A program made the translations under genes and the position numbers. Of a DNA stretch of 64,000 nucleotides, positions 32,712 through 40,882 are shown in pieces. The stretch comes from Bin87 sp965261925 (GTDB lineage: Bacteria; Chloroflexota; Dehalococcoidia; Lucifugimonadales; UBA3495). The DNA lies in assembly GCA_965261925.1 (NCBI GenBank), contig OZ253486.1, positions 372,001 through 436,000 of the forward strand. Direction: 5' to 3'. The notes beneath the pieces were generated by a model. That model ran no database searches. It was given only the letters and a program-made list of their open reading frames with translations, and was not told the DNA's origin. How positions within the stretch are numbered: the stretch's first letter is position 1; every line of letters starts with the position of its first letter.

Positions 32712-33626
32712 TCAAGCCTGACGGGGGTCGCTTCCGTCCTCCGGCAGCATATAGCTGGCCAGTTGGCGGATGGTGTCGGTGAAACTGCGGTCGCGGTCCC
32801 GCGACTCCGGAAACTCTTCGCCCAGGGGAGTGCTGCCGATGAACCGGTACATTTCCGCAACCCCTTCAAACAGGCTGGGGGTCATCCCCAAGCCCGCGAA
32901 GGTATCGCGAATTTCCTCCATTTCACTGACCCAGCGTCGCGATCGCGGCGGCACGGTCGGCAGGCCGCGTTCCATCCGTTGCAGCACTCCCTGTTGGCCC
33001 GACTGGAACTCGGCGAGCAGCGGCTCGGTCAGGCCCATCATCTCGGCCGCCATCAGCAACTGGGTGTACAGGGCCCACGAACCCTTGGTCATGGCGGCGT
33101 AGCACATTTTTATTCCCGAGGCTTGCCCTACCTCGCCGCCGAGATTCAGCACCGTCAGACCAAAATCATTCAGCGATTCGAGCTGCGTGGCCTCCGGCCC
33201 GGAAGCGTAGAAATGGGGACTGTAGCCCGTGCGCGGCGGGCCACCGATGATCGATACGTCCACGAACCGCCCTCCGGCATCGACGATCACCGGCTCCAGG
33301 TCCCGCGCCAGCTGCGGAGCAATGGCGTTGCACTCTGCGAACAGAGGAGCGGCGCCGGTGGCGGTGAGCGCGTCGGCGACCTGTCGGCATACCCCGGGCA
33401 CTGCTTCGGACACGGTCATTGACAGTATCAGGTCCGACTGCTCGACCAGCTGCTCCATCGTGGGGACGTCGCGGATGCCGGCCTTGTCCGCCAGGTTCCG
33501 TGTTCGGTCACTACGGCCGGCCAGGCAGGTGATCACGTCCAGTTCGTGCTCGCGGAGGCGCTGCCCCACGGCATGACCCATGTCGCCGGGGCTCAGGATC
33601 GCCACAGTGCTTATATCCATGAACAT
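32712..33626 (-). CDS. NAD(P)-dependent oxidoreductase with DUF1932 C-terminal domain
   Basis: 304-residue enzyme of the 6-phosphogluconate / beta-hydroxyacid dehydrogenase superfamily. The Rossmann loop is VAILSPGDMGHAVG (9-20), with LSPGDMG in place of the common GxGxMG, typical of the DUF1932 branch. The linker DVSIIGGPPRTGYSPHFYASG and the helix with GIKMCYAAMTKGSWAL correspond to the substrate lysine region (Lys in SGIKM). The C-terminal DUF1932 domain ends with MTPSLFEGVAEMYRFI. It oxidises a short hydroxyacid or reduces an oxo acid or imine; the substrate is unknown. GAGAG lies 5 bases upstream. Confidence 0.88.
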   Translation of the reverse strand: MFMDISTVAILSPGDMGHAVGQRLREHELDVITCLAGRSDRTRNLADKAGIRDVPTMEQLVEQSDLILSMTVSEAVPGVCRQVADALTATGAAPLFAECNAIAPQLARDLEPVIVDAGGRFVDVSIIGGPPRTGYSPHFYASGPEATQLESLNDFGLTVLNLGGEVGQASGIKMCYAAMTKGSWALYTQLLMAAEMMGLTEPLLAEFQSGQQGVLQRMERGLPTVPPRSRRWVSEMEEIRDTFAGLGMTPSLFEGVAEMYRFIGSTPLGEEFPESRDRDRSFTDTIRQLASYMLPEDGSDPRQA

Positions 33627-33861
33627 TTTCTCTCGTTTCAGTATGGAGCAACGACTATAGCACAGGGCTTGTTTTGGCTTGATACCCGATGGCCCTGGCG
33701 CTCAGCCAGCGTAGCCACTCGCCGTGGCGGTTGCCTGCGCTCGGTGACTCGTGGGAGCGCCGGATAACAGCCGATGGCCGGTTGCCGGCGGCCCGCGTGA
33801 CGATGATACTATGGCGCGAAACGGCATCATCAAAACAAGCCGGCACCGGCTGGAGTTAACC

Positions 33862-34752
33862 ATGGCATTCGCACGCCCCGAGTTCCTAGTATCGACGGAT
33901 TGGCTGGCCGACCACCTGAAAGACAACGATAAAGGCAACGATGTCCGGGTGTTCGAGACAACCGTCTTCCTGCACCGCGGCGACGGCGGAGTTCGCGCCG
34001 AGTCTGGACAAGCGCAATATGAAACGGGTCACATCCCCGGCGCTGGGTTCCTTGACCTGCAGGCCGACTTCTCTGATAACGACCAACCCTACCGCTTCAT
34101 GATGCCCTCGGCTGAAGCGTTCGCCGAAGCGGCCGGACGACACGGCATCTCGGAGTCCTCGAAGTTGGTCCTGTACGACCGCCTGGGGTCGCAGTGGGCG
34201 GCCAGGCTGTGGTGGATGTTCCGCTCGATGGGCTGCCAGGGCGCGGTGGTGCTGGACGGTGGCTGGCGCCGCTGGACGTCCGAGGGCCGTGCCGCGTCCA
34301 CAGACCCGGCGACATACGCACCCGCGACCTTCAGGCCGACGCCCGACCCGGCACGCTTTGCCAATCTTGCCGAGGTGATGGCGTTCATCGAGTCTGGCGC
34401 TGGAGGCGGCAGCTGCCTGATCAACGCCCTGGGGCGGGATCAGCACTCGGGCGAGGACGGCGGGCAAGGCTACGGCCGCGCGGGGCACATCCCCGGCGCG
34501 AGCAACGTGCCCTCTGGTGAGTTGACCGATCCTGAAACCGGCCTCTTCCGGCCAGCAGAGGAGTTGGCGGCGCTCTTCGACGCGGCGGGCGCGGACCGCA
34601 CGCAGCGCGTGGTCACCTACTGCGGCGGCGGCATCGCGGCGTCCAATGACGCCTTCATCCTGGCGATGCTGGGCTACGAGAACGTCGCGGTCTACGACGC
34701 CTCGATGTCGGAGTACGCCGCCGACCCGTCGCTGCCGCTGGTGGTCGCCTGA
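33862..34752 (+). CDS. Rhodanese-type sulfurtransferase, two domains
   Basis: 296-residue tandem-rhodanese enzyme of the thiosulfate/3-mercaptopyruvate sulfurtransferase type. The N-terminal domain has the YETGHIPGAGFLD signature but an inactive loop (YDRLGSQWA, Asp instead of Cys). The C-terminal domain has YGRAGHIPGASNVPS and the active loop YCGGGIAAS with Cys254, which carries the persulfide. The start is ATG 33862 with GGAG 7 bases upstream; the upstream open frame is not family-like. It moves sulfur from thiosulfate or 3-mercaptopyruvate to an acceptor. The CGGGIAA loop differs from CRxGxR/T of characterised enzymes, so the donor is uncertain. Confidence 0.92.
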   Translation: MAFARPEFLVSTDWLADHLKDNDKGNDVRVFETTVFLHRGDGGVRAESGQAQYETGHIPGAGFLDLQADFSDNDQPYRFMMPSAEAFAEAAGRHGISESSKLVLYDRLGSQWAARLWWMFRSMGCQGAVVLDGGWRRWTSEGRAASTDPATYAPATFRPTPDPARFANLAEVMAFIESGAGGGSCLINALGRDQHSGEDGGQGYGRAGHIPGASNVPSGELTDPETGLFRPAEELAALFDAAGADRTQRVVTYCGGGIAASNDAFILAMLGYENVAVYDASMSEYAADPSLPLVVA

Positions 34753-34841
34753 GCGCGGGGAGCGTATCCGCAATGCTCCGCGGGGCGAGACCGGGCTGCA
34801 ACACGGTCTTTTGGGGCGAACGACCAATGGGGAGGTGAGCC

Positions 34842-35900
34842 ATGACGCAGGCTGCCACGCTGAACGATACGCTGGAATTCGGGCTGTTCGACTGGATTGA
34901 ATGGGACAAGTCGGCGCCCAGCGAGATCTTTGAAAACCGGCTCAAGATGCTGGAGTACGCCGACCGGAGCGGTTTCTACAGCTACCACCTGGCGGAGCAC
35001 CACATCACCCCGTTGAGTGTATCGCCCTCGCCGGCGGTGTTCCTGGCGGCCGCGGCGCAGCGGACGTCAAAGCTGCGCCTGGGGCCCCTGGTTTTCCTGC
35101 TGCCCTTCTACAACCCCATCCGCCTCTACCACGAAATTTGCATGCTGGACAACCTCAGCAACGGACGGCTGGACCTGGGTGTGGGCCGGGGCGTCTCGCC
35201 GGTCGAGGCGGAGGAATTCGGCGTTGATCTGGACATCAGTTGGGAAGTGTTCAACGAGCACATGGACATGTTCACCGGCGGGTTCACCACGGGCGTGCTC
35301 AATCATCGGGGCAAGCACTACAACTACGAGGACATAGAGCTTTGGATCAAACCCTATCAGAAGCCCTATCCACCTCTCTGGTACGCCAGCAACAACATCG
35401 AAACCGTGCCGTGGATGGCCCAGCACGGTTTCAACACCTGCACCGTTTTTGCCGACAATGCCGGCGCGAAAGCCCACTATGATATGTACAAGCAAGTCTG
35501 GAACGCGGAGCGCATGTCCGACGGGCTGAACAGCCACGTGAGCGTTCCCAAGCTGGGGCTCGTCCGTCACATGTACATCGCCGACACCGACGAACGGGCC
35601 ATGGCGGAGGCCAAACCGGCGTATCAGACCTGGTTCCACAACATCGATTACCTGTGGGCCAAGGCTGGCCTGGACCGCCTGGGCGCCATGAGGGATTTCG
35701 ACGCGCTGGAAGCAAAAGACATCGTGATCGTGGGTTCGCCATCGAGTGTCAGGGAGCGGGTTCAGCAGGCAATTGACGAGACTGGCATCAACTACTTCTG
35801 CCCCATTTTCGCCTGGGGCGACCTGACCCCCGACCAGGTCATGCACTCGATGGAGCTGTTCGTCGATGAGGTCATGCCCAACCTGAGGCCCGGCATCTAA
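34842..35900 (+). CDS. LLM class flavin-dependent oxidoreductase
   Basis: 352-residue luciferase-like TIM-barrel enzyme. It has FYSYHLAEHHITPLS (the Glu-His-His strand), NPIRLYHEICMLDNLSNGRLDLGVGRGV (phosphate-binding and following helix), and the C-terminal GSPSSVRERVQQAI segment. Length is typical. GGAGG lies 6 bases upstream. It is followed after 74 bases by a LUD-domain protein on the same strand and preceded by the rhodanese gene (89 bases), so these three may form an operon around a sulfur- or flavin-linked catabolic step; this is inference. Confidence 0.9.
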   Translation: MTQAATLNDTLEFGLFDWIEWDKSAPSEIFENRLKMLEYADRSGFYSYHLAEHHITPLSVSPSPAVFLAAAAQRTSKLRLGPLVFLLPFYNPIRLYHEICMLDNLSNGRLDLGVGRGVSPVEAEEFGVDLDISWEVFNEHMDMFTGGFTTGVLNHRGKHYNYEDIELWIKPYQKPYPPLWYASNNIETVPWMAQHGFNTCTVFADNAGAKAHYDMYKQVWNAERMSDGLNSHVSVPKLGLVRHMYIADTDERAMAEAKPAYQTWFHNIDYLWAKAGLDRLGAMRDFDALEAKDIVIVGSPSSVRERVQQAIDETGINYFCPIFAWGDLTPDQVMHSMELFVDEVMPNLRPGI

Positions 35901-35974
35901 CGGCCCGCCCCAACCGAACAGATTCACCCTTATCAGTCCTCCAACCGCGCCAGTCGAATACAGGAGACGCGACA

Positions 35975-36592
35975 ATGTCCTCGGCCACCCCCTACTCGCC
36001 GGCCACCGCGGGATCGATCAGCAGGACCATCGCAGCCCTGGCCGCCCGCAACGTGGACGCCATCCTGGTGGAGAGTCGGGAAGCGGCTTTAGCCAAGCTG
36101 CGCGAATGGGTTCCGGAGGGCGCCGAGGTCTTCGTGAGCACGTCGGAGACGCTGGACACCATTGGCTACACGGAATACATGCACGACAACGACCGCTACA
36201 TCAACCTGCACGACCGGATGTTGGCCCAGCCCGACGCGGCATCCCAGCGGGAGTACCGCCGCAAGACCACCACCGCCGACCACTTCGTGGGCAGCGTGCA
36301 GGCCATCGCCGAGACCGGCGAGATCGTCGTCGCCAGCGGCTCCGGCAGCCAGATCGGAGCCTATTCCTACGGCGCCCGGCGCGTCATCCTCGTGGCCGGC
36401 ACGCAGAAGATCTGCGCCACCCTCGCCGAAGCCGAGGCCCGCACCCGCGGCTTCACCCTGGAGCGCCACGACCGGTGGCTTGAGGGCCGGGGCTCCGCTC
36501 GCGCACCCATCGGCAAATTCCTGGTGATGGAATACGAGCCGATGGTCGGCCGCATCTCCATGATCCTCATTCCCGAAAGTCTCGGCTGGTAG
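35975..36592 (+). CDS. LUD domain protein (LutC/YkgG family)
   Basis: 205-residue protein with the LUD (lactate utilisation) fold, as in LutC and the C-terminal part of LutB, which form an iron-sulfur L-lactate oxidase complex. Conserved features are VFVSTSETLDTIGY, the acidic ADHFVGSVQAIAETGEIVVASGSGSQIG block (which contains the family-defining Gly-Ser-rich strand) and VILVAGTQKI. LutA and LutB are not nearby, so a lactate role is not assured; stand-alone members are common. ATG start with GGAGAC 8 bases upstream. Confidence 0.88.
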   Translation: MSSATPYSPATAGSISRTIAALAARNVDAILVESREAALAKLREWVPEGAEVFVSTSETLDTIGYTEYMHDNDRYINLHDRMLAQPDAASQREYRRKTTTADHFVGSVQAIAETGEIVVASGSGSQIGAYSYGARRVILVAGTQKICATLAEAEARTRGFTLERHDRWLEGRGSARAPIGKFLVMEYEPMVGRISMILIPESLGW

Positions 36593-36701
36593 ATGGCTTC
36601 ATGGTCGTAAATAGCTGCCCGGTCATCGAACGTGAAGACGCCGAGGGGCGCACCATTGTGCGCCCGGGCTCGTTTCAGTATCGCCACCGGACATCCGGCG
36701 G
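36593..36701. other. Convergent intergenic region between LUD and OsmC genes
   Basis: 109 bases between two genes that end towards each other. No clear intrinsic terminator is visible. Confidence 0.4.
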
Positions 36702-37229
36702 TCAGTCGAACAAGATGGGCTCTCCGTTCAGCGTCGACCTGTCCTCGAAGGGAGTGGGATTGGCGACCGCGGCCCGCACCCAACACCCGTCGCGGGCGTT
36801 CCGCAGCACCGCCGCCACCCGTTCCCGGTCGTCGGGGGACTCAATCTCGTAGCTGGTTTCCACCTTCGGTGCGCTGGCCTGGATGGTGCCCGCCAGCACC
36901 GAACCCTCCAGCCCAAAGTGCACGGCCACGTGAGCCTTGACGCTGCTGATGTCCACCTTCATCAATCGAGAGTACCTCTCGATCTGGGTCATCTCTCAAA
37001 ACGCAATCGAGGCGGCAAAGTAGTGCAGCGGCGCCGGTGCGGTGCTGTTGCCGCCTATGGTGGGCGGTTCGTCGCAGTCGATGGTGAACTTGACGTTCGT
37101 GCCCACGAAGGCCCGCCGCAGCATATTACCCAGGTCTTCCACGTCCACCTCGGTGACCGTGGATCGGCGGTTCTGTCCGGGTAGAAACGGATCAAAATTC
37201 GGTTCCGGTCTTTCGCTATCTTGTGGCAT
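36702..37229 (-). CDS. OsmC-like protein with in-frame UGA at the peroxidatic position (candidate selenoprotein)
   Basis: Two consecutive frames in the same phase, separated by one UGA codon (36998-36996), together give one 175-residue OsmC-family protein. OsmC/Ohr proteins reduce organic peroxides with a reactive Cys and a second Cys. Before the UGA the sequence reads CDEPPTIGGNSTAPAPLHYFAASIAF; the family continues here with the peroxidatic Cys, and the UGA is exactly that residue (position 78). After it come MTQIERYSRLMKV and a full C-terminal domain with the second Cys in ARDGCWVRAA. A hairpin with a GGUAC loop follows the UGA (see 36965-36983). Start ATG 37229 has GGAGG 4 bases upstream. 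Selenocysteine is the best reading; a nonsense mutation or sequencing error is the alternative. No Sel genes are in the window. Confidence 0.72.
36965..36983 (-). promoter_or_regulatory. Candidate bacterial SECIS hairpin
   Basis: Read on the minus strand, AUCGAGA pairs perfectly with UCUCGAU (7 bp, plus an outer G-U) around loop GGUAC. The loop begins 20 nt after the in-frame UGA of the OsmC-like gene. Bacterial SECIS elements are hairpins placed this way inside the coding region with G-U in a small apical loop that SelB recognises. Confidence 0.6.
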
Positions 37230-37478
37230 GGGACCTCCGCGTTTCAGGAATGGCCCAACGCTATCACGGAGCAACTGGCAACACAACGAACCCCCGAGGC
37301 AGAGGGAGGTGATTGAGGTAGTAAGGCAAATCTACCTGCCGATTAGTCCTGCACGTGGAGGGATTGGAGACCTTCCCGACGCAAACGGTACAATGCCACA
37401 CAATGCCGCCAAGTTGAAACCAACCGGCGGCGGATGAGAGTTCGGAACGTACACGAAACATCGCAAGGGGGAAGAGTA
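37230..37478. other. Divergent intergenic region with candidate promoter
   Basis: 249 bases between the OsmC-like gene (minus) and the PEP-mutase-family gene (plus). On the plus strand TTGGAG (37364-37369) is followed after 19 bases by TACAAT (37389-37394), a possible promoter for the downstream gene. The OsmC promoter is not identifiable by eye. Confidence 0.4.
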
Positions 37479-38372
37479 ATGCCAGAGAAGCAACGCATGA
37501 CCACCAGGCTCAAGGAACTTTTCGAGCGCCCGGAGATTTTCGTGCTGGCCGGCGGGATGAACCCCATGGGCGCGAAGATGGCCGAGGTATTGGGATTCGA
37601 GGCCTTTTACATGTCCGGGGGGAATACCTCGGCCCAGCTCATGGGTTTGACCGAGGGCGGCACCAGCATGCGGGACATGGTGGACAACGCCAGGCGCATC
37701 GTGAACACCATCGACATTCCCGCCTTCGTTGACATGGATACCGGCTATGGAGACGCGATCCAGGTTTATGAGACAGTGAAGGAGTACATTCGGGCCGGTA
37801 TCGCCGGCACCCACCTGGAGGATCAGACCTACCCGCCCAAATCAGGTCCCCGTCGCCGCTGTGTTTCCATCGAAGAGATGGTGGGCAAACTGCGCGCCGC
37901 CATGGACGCCAAAATGGAACTTGACCCTGACTTCGTCATCGTGGCCCGGTGCGACTACGCCGGCGTCCCTGGCGCAACGTTCGAGGACGTGATGGAACGC
38001 TGCCTGGCGTACAAGAGCCAAACCAACGTGGACGTAGTGTGCCCGGCCGTCGCGTCCTGGGAGGACAATCAGGAAGCCATCCGGCGGATCCCGGGTCCGG
38101 TGCTGCCGCTATTCACCCACGGCAGCCAAACGCATCCCACCCTGGAAGAGTTGCAGCAAGCCGGGGCCGCCGCGGCCTGGTATCCCGGCCTGACCACCAT
38201 GGCGGGGCTTCAGGCGTCCTGGGACTTTCTGAGCGATTTCCAGGATCGCGGCACCCCCGCCATCGACGATTTTCTGGCGACTGCGGCCCAGAGCAGGTGG
38301 GGCATCGCCAGCAACGGCGGCATTCTGGGTGCCGAGCGAATTCGGGAGATGGAGGACAAGTACCTGCCATAA
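37479..38372 (+). CDS. Isocitrate lyase/PEP mutase superfamily enzyme
   Basis: 297-residue TIM-barrel enzyme of the ICL/PEPM superfamily. Mg-binding and substrate residues are clear: VDMDTGYGD (Asp85, Asp87) and HLEDQ (Glu114). The loop that in lyases reads K-K/R-C-G-H is here PPKSGPRRRC, with Ser where the acid/base Cys sits and no GH, so a lyase mechanism like methylisocitrate lyase is doubtful. Hydrolases and mutases of the superfamily vary at this site. AGGGGGAAG lies 6 bases before ATG 37479; the longer frame upstream is not family-like. It is single-gene, with a candidate promoter just upstream. Confidence 0.88.
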   Translation: MPEKQRMTTRLKELFERPEIFVLAGGMNPMGAKMAEVLGFEAFYMSGGNTSAQLMGLTEGGTSMRDMVDNARRIVNTIDIPAFVDMDTGYGDAIQVYETVKEYIRAGIAGTHLEDQTYPPKSGPRRRCVSIEEMVGKLRAAMDAKMELDPDFVIVARCDYAGVPGATFEDVMERCLAYKSQTNVDVVCPAVASWEDNQEAIRRIPGPVLPLFTHGSQTHPTLEELQQAGAAAAWYPGLTTMAGLQASWDFLSDFQDRGTPAIDDFLATAAQSRWGIASNGGILGAERIREMEDKYLP

Positions 38373-38711
38373 AGACACGATGACGGACCCGACCACGCCG
38401 CAGACCTGAAATTAGCCCGTATACCTCGCAGGATGAGGCGGGTTCCGGAGCCGCCGGGTCGGAGCCGGCTCCGCACGCAATACCGGGTACAATCTCATGC
38501 GTACTCACTTTGTCATCGCGAGGAGCGCAGCGACGTGGTGATCTCGTTGAATTGAGCGGGGATCCCTCCGGCGACGAGATTGCCACGCTGCGCTCGCAAT
38601 GACCGAAGGGTCACTCACAATGACAGAGGGGTCGCTCGCAATGACCGATTGTGCAAAGTGGGTGCGCGTGAGCGGGTACAATGGCGCGAATCGACGCAGG
38701 GAGCTTTCCCC
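38373..38711. other. Intergenic region with dispersed repeats
   Basis: 339 bases between the PEP-mutase-family and GMC genes, occupied mainly by the palindromic repeat at 38512-38603 and by degenerate partial copies (TCACTCACAATGACAG and TCGCTCGCAATGACCG) up to about 38645. No gene is seen. TACAAT (38680) lies 27 bases upstream of the GMC start and may be its -10. Confidence 0.6.
38512..38603. repeat. Dispersed imperfect palindrome, copy B
   Basis: 92 bases, starting GTCATCGCGAGGAGCGCAGCG and ending GCTGCGCTCGCAATGAC, almost identical to copy A at 31772-31862 and in the same orientation. The ends are imperfectly self-complementary. Two shorter degenerate copies of the right end follow. Confidence 0.85.
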
Positions 38712-40262
38712 ATGAAATACGACCACATAGTTGTCGGAGGCGGCACCGCCGGGTGCATCGTGGCGACACGCCTTTCCGATGATCCGACGCGATCAGTGCT
38801 GCTGTTGGAAGCCGGCCCCGACTTCCCCGACTTCGCTCAATTGCCGGACATGCTCAAGCTGGGCTGGGGCACGGTGAACCTGGAGGCCCGGGCCGCCGGT
38901 TCACCCTACAACTGGTCCTTTACCGGCACAGCCACACAGGAACAGGCGCCCATGCCGGTGCCCCGAGGCAAGGTGCTGGGCGGTTCCAGCGCGATCAACG
39001 GCCAGACCTTCATCCGGGGCGCGCCCGAGGACTTCGACACCTGGGCTTCCTGGGGCAACGACGGCTGGGGCTACCTGGACTGTCTGCCCTACTTCCGCCG
39101 GCTGGAGAACGACGCCGACTTTCACGACGACTTCCATGGCACTGACGGGCCGGTTCCGGTGCGGCATCACCCGCGCGAGACCTGGCCGGTGGTGCAGGAA
39201 GCCTTTTTCCAGGCCGCCACTGCGGCCGGATACCCCTACAATCCGGACGTCAACCACCCGGAGGCCACGGGAATCAGCCAGCGGGCGGAGAACAACATCG
39301 AGGGCGTGCGCATGAGCATGGCCCTGGCGTACATCAACCCGGTGCGGCACCGGCTGAACCTCACCATCCGCCCGAACGTCCAGGCGCGGCGCGTGGCGCT
39401 GGAAGAGGGTACCGATGGAAAGCAAGCCGTCGGTGTAGAAGTGGAGAGCGGCGGAGACAGATTCGTCGTCGAGGGCGACGATATCATCCTGTGCGCGGGG
39501 GCGGTTGCCTCACCGCAATTGCTGATGCTGTCCGGCATCGGCCCCGCCGGACAGTTGGCGGCGCAGGGAATCCCGGTCGCCGTGGAACTACCCGGCGTGG
39601 GCCAGAACATGCGCGATCACCCCAACGTGTCCGTGCGTTTCAGCGTCAAGGAAGGCACGCCCGAAGACCCCGACGCCATGCGGGCGGTGCGCCTGCGCTA
39701 TACCGCCACCGGTTCTTCCACGCCCCACGACATGATCATCTCGCCGGCTTCGCTCAATACGGTGGTGCGGGCCGGCGAAAACCCCACGCACACCGTCAAT
39801 TGCGGCCTGTACCTGGCGGCAGGAAAGGGCGAGTTGCGGTTGGAGTCGGACGACCCGCAAACTGCGCCCAGCATGGACTATCGCTACCTGGAAGAAGACT
39901 GGGACCGGGAACGGTTGCGGGAGTGCGTCCGACGGTGCGTGTCGCTGCTGCAGCACAGCGCCTACGACCGCTTCATCCAGGAAATAACCGCTCCCACGCC
40001 GGCAGACCTGGAGAGCGACGACGCTCTGGACCTCTGGCTGCGGCGCAACATCAGCACCTCGTACCACATTTCCGGCACCTGCAAGATGGGGCCGGAGAAC
40101 GACCCGATGGCGGTCGTTGACCCTCAGTTGCGAGTGCGCGGAGTATCCAACCTCCGCGTTGCCGATGCTTCGGTGATGCCCGACGTGGTCCGCGCCAACA
40201 CCAACGTCACCACGATGATGATCGCGGAGCGCGTGTCCGACTTCATCAAGGCGGGAAAGTAA
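38712..40262 (+). CDS. GMC family oxidoreductase (choline-dehydrogenase-like)
   Basis: 516-residue FAD enzyme of the glucose-methanol-choline family, oxidising a primary alcohol to an aldehyde with a quinone or oxygen as acceptor. FAD motif GGGTAGCIVATRLSDD (9-24) and LLLEAG; GMC signature GKVLGGSSAINGQTFIRG near 86-103; second signature GAVASPQLLMLSGIG; and the catalytic His in SYHISGTCKMG with Asn in NTNVTTMM. All are intact. There is no signal peptide, so it is cytoplasmic. The start is ATG 38712. Its end overlaps the end of the convergent CYTH gene by 17 bases. Confidence 0.95.
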   Translation: MKYDHIVVGGGTAGCIVATRLSDDPTRSVLLLEAGPDFPDFAQLPDMLKLGWGTVNLEARAAGSPYNWSFTGTATQEQAPMPVPRGKVLGGSSAINGQTFIRGAPEDFDTWASWGNDGWGYLDCLPYFRRLENDADFHDDFHGTDGPVPVRHHPRETWPVVQEAFFQAATAAGYPYNPDVNHPEATGISQRAENNIEGVRMSMALAYINPVRHRLNLTIRPNVQARRVALEEGTDGKQAVGVEVESGGDRFVVEGDDIILCAGAVASPQLLMLSGIGPAGQLAAQGIPVAVELPGVGQNMRDHPNVSVRFSVKEGTPEDPDAMRAVRLRYTATGSSTPHDMIISPASLNTVVRAGENPTHTVNCGLYLAAGKGELRLESDDPQTAPSMDYRYLEEDWDRERLRECVRRCVSLLQHSAYDRFIQEITAPTPADLESDDALDLWLRRNISTSYHISGTCKMGPENDPMAVVDPQLRVRGVSNLRVADASVMPDVVRANTNVTTMMIAERVSDFIKAGK

Positions 40263-40812
40263 GCGGTGGCGAGTTAAGCGCGGAAATCAGGTCTTCGTTG
40301 GACCCGACGATGTAGCTACCCATAACAGGGCCAAGGACGCTGCGATATTCGTCCAGTTGCTGGTCGATGTCGCAGCCATCCTCGTCCTTGACCTCCACCT
40401 CGAGGATCTGGCCCACCCCTTCGACGTTATCCAGATTGAAGATGACGTTGTCTTTCCGCCACAGTTCACGTTGCTTGCGGACGACGGCCCTGGCGCCGAG
40501 CGCGGCTTCCAGCACTTCCCCTATGCCCAGGTCGTCAACTGACCACAGCTGAAACCGGCTGGTCCGCGCCCCGGCTTCCTGGTGCTCGCGGTAGTGAATG
40601 AGCGTGCCCGTTCCCTTTTCGACGCGGAGTTTGAGACGCCGCGTTCCCGCGGAAATGTCTCCCGTGGAAACGTCTCCCGCGGGCAGGTGGTAATAGTAGT
40701 CGACCTGCTCGCTGATCTCGACGAACAACGCTTCCCGTGCTCGGAGGATCTCGCGGACAGCCGCGAAATCTGCGCAGTATGCCTTGAGTTCACGATTGAG
40801 ATGAAACTGCAT
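40246..40812 (-). CDS. CYTH domain protein (class IV adenylate cyclase / triphosphatase-like)
   Basis: 188-residue CYTH-domain protein, a triphosphate tunnel fold. The N-terminal NRELKAYCADF is the conserved E-x-E/L-K strand. LKLRVEKG, VKDED and Glu/Arg/Lys pairs along the strands (YYHL, LIHYRE, LEVEVKDEDG) form the anionic-substrate tunnel. Members hydrolyse inorganic or thiamine triphosphate, or make cAMP. The repeated GD(V/I)S segment (VSTGDISAG) near 48-56 reflects short near-identical DNA repeats (40656-40686). It is convergent with the GMC gene and overlaps it. AAGGA lies 8 bases upstream of the ATG. Confidence 0.85.
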   Translation of the reverse strand: MQFHLNRELKAYCADFAAVREILRAREALFVEISEQVDYYYHLPAGDVSTGDISAGTRRLKLRVEKGTGTLIHYREHQEAGARTSRFQLWSVDDLGIGEVLEAALGARAVVRKQRELWRKDNVIFNLDNVEGVGQILEVEVKDEDGCDIDQQLDEYRSVLGPVMGSYIVGSNEDLISALNSPPLTFPP

Positions 40813-40882
40813 GTTTGGTCCTTCGGTGAGATCGCGGCCGGGCCAATATGGCGCGCCGGCTGACGGGATCAGACCTGCCAGT

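Noticed and set aside
32440..32715. 91-residue minus-strand frame starting TTG at the end of the DUF1932 gene
   Set aside because: Arg/Asp-rich composition like a shadow frame, no family, and weak start. I could not separate it from noise.
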